Origin: G963422445 sp963422445 | GTDB lineage: Bacteria; Pseudomonadota; Alphaproteobacteria; Thalassobaculales; Thalassobaculaceae | Direction: 5' to 3' | DNA: 64,000 bases | Assembly: GCA_963422445.2 (NCBI GenBank) | Contig: OY729512.2 | Span: forward strand, 3,038,001 to 3,102,000 | Part shown: piece after piece, positions 63,336 through 64,000 of the stretch | Numbering within the stretch: the stretch's first letter is position 1 | How the letters are laid out: each line of letters begins with the position of its first letter | Notes under the pieces: model-generated | The model's database searches: none | Told to the model about the DNA's origin: nothing | Seen by the model: the letters and a program-made list of their open reading frames with translations, nothing else | Translations under genes and position numbers: made by a program

Positions 63336-64000
63336 ATGACAGATGGACTTGTGAAATCGGCCGCTCGCACCATGCAGATCTTTGAATGTTTCGAGGATCT
63401 GAAGCAGCCGCTAACCATATCGGAACTCGTCAAGCATCTCGGCGTGCCGCAATCGAGCATGTCGGCCTTGATGAAAAGCCTGCTGACCCAGGGGTTCGTG
63501 GATTACGACACCCGCGCCCGGAGTTATACGCCGAGCGTCCGGATCGCCTTGGTGGGGAACTGGTTGATGGGAGGCCCGCAGGGCTGCGATAGCCTTCTGA
63601 CGATGCTGCAGGATCTCAATGCGTCCACCGGAGACACGGTGGTGCTCGGGACGTTGAACGGCGTTGAGACGCAATACATTCATGTCGTCAATTCCTATCA
63701 GCGCCTGCGCTTTCACCTGCGCCCGGGCATGCTGAGGCCAATGTTTCGTACCGCGATTGGCATCGTGCTCGCCAGCCTGCGCGACGACAGTGAAATCGGC
63801 CGCATGGTCCGGCGGGTCAACACCGAGGCCACGGATCAGCAAGATCTGATCCAGGAAGCCGAGGTGATGCGGCAAGTTGGTGAAATGCGCGAAAACGGCT
63901 ATCTGATTACCTCCAATCTGGCTACGCCAGGCGCTGGCGTCGTCGCGACATTGTTGCGCAACGGCCCGTCCTCGCGGCCGTTGGCGGTGGGAATCGGAGC
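63336..64000 (+). CDS. IclR-family transcriptional regulator (cut by window end)
   Basis: 221 codons are visible. The N-terminal winged helix-turn-helix (about residues 8-60) contains LTISELVKHLGVPQSSMSAL and MKSLLTQGFVDYD. The C-terminal GAF-like effector domain begins near residue 80 (DLNASTGDTVVLGTLNGVET). About 30 residues are missing beyond the window. Such regulators usually control adjacent aromatic- or organic-acid degradation genes; the block at 56789-63185 is the natural candidate target. Confidence 0.88.
   Translation, partial: MTDGLVKSAARTMQIFECFEDLKQPLTISELVKHLGVPQSSMSALMKSLLTQGFVDYDTRARSYTPSVRIALVGNWLMGGPQGCDSLLTMLQDLNASTGDTVVLGTLNGVETQYIHVVNSYQRLRFHLRPGMLRPMFRTAIGIVLASLRDDSEIGRMVRRVNTEATDQQDLIQEAEVMRQVGEMRENGYLITSNLATPGAGVVATLLRNGPSSRPLAVGIG

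Overview
The window looks like chromosomal DNA of an alphaproteobacterium, probably a Rhodospirillales-like lineage. This rests on high GC, the flavour of the metabolic proteins (a CoA-binding/MetY fusion, TauD, PhyH, MmgE/PrpD, enolase-superfamily and bicupin enzymes, an Amt/GlnK pair) and the insertion-sequence families. No rRNA or tRNA gene was recognised, so taxonomy stays an inference. The most striking property is the load of mobile DNA: about 20 insertion sequences or relics from at least eight families, often nested, with several host genes broken by them.

Layout. 1-2.4 kb: IS630 copy cut by the window edge and an IS5/IS3 nested relic. 2.4-8.3 kb: remains of a cell-surface glycan locus (flippase, small EamA/SMR-like transporter, and one unknown gene broken by two ISs). 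6.7-17.3 kb: an almost pure IS patchwork (four-copy DDE family, IS1595, IS630, ISKra4, IS1634, IS5). 17.4-23.8 kb: housekeeping block: CoA-binding/O-acetylhomoserine sulfhydrylase fusion, enoyl-CoA hydratase, GlnK, Amt and two HAD hydrolases, with a 29-bp perfect hairpin between convergent genes. 23.9-26.6 kb: an IS with another IS inside it. 27.8-39.1 kb: a catabolic-looking group (MFS exporter, bicupin dioxygenase, TauD dioxygenase, two alpha/beta hydrolases, 3-hydroxyisobutyrate-type dehydrogenase, cysteine-dioxygenase-like cupin, and a PhyH gene split by an IS4-family element whose transposase carries an N-terminal DUF4338/DruA-like domain).

41.4-46.4 kb: a compact, intact cassette between IS elements: AbiEi-like antitoxin with a palindromic operator, AbiEii nucleotidyltransferase toxin, and a phospholipase-D/SF2 helicase/DUF3427 protein. 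It resembles a phage-defence island; the flanking DUF4238 gene (truncated), integrase relic, IS1595 transposon with passenger genes, and an unknown 282-residue gene (54.6 kb) extend that island to about 55.5 kb. 56.8-64 kb: a second co-directional catabolic block (MFS carrier, amidase, frameshifted enolase-superfamily enzyme, shikimate-dehydrogenase-like enzyme, MmgE/PrpD) followed by an IclR regulator cut by the window end.

The two metabolic blocks look like uptake-plus-degradation modules for small amide, hydroxy-acid or cyclic substrates, but no substrate can be named from sequence. Many genes and ISs contain single-base frameshifts; some are shared between IS copies and so are genuine, others could be assembly indels.
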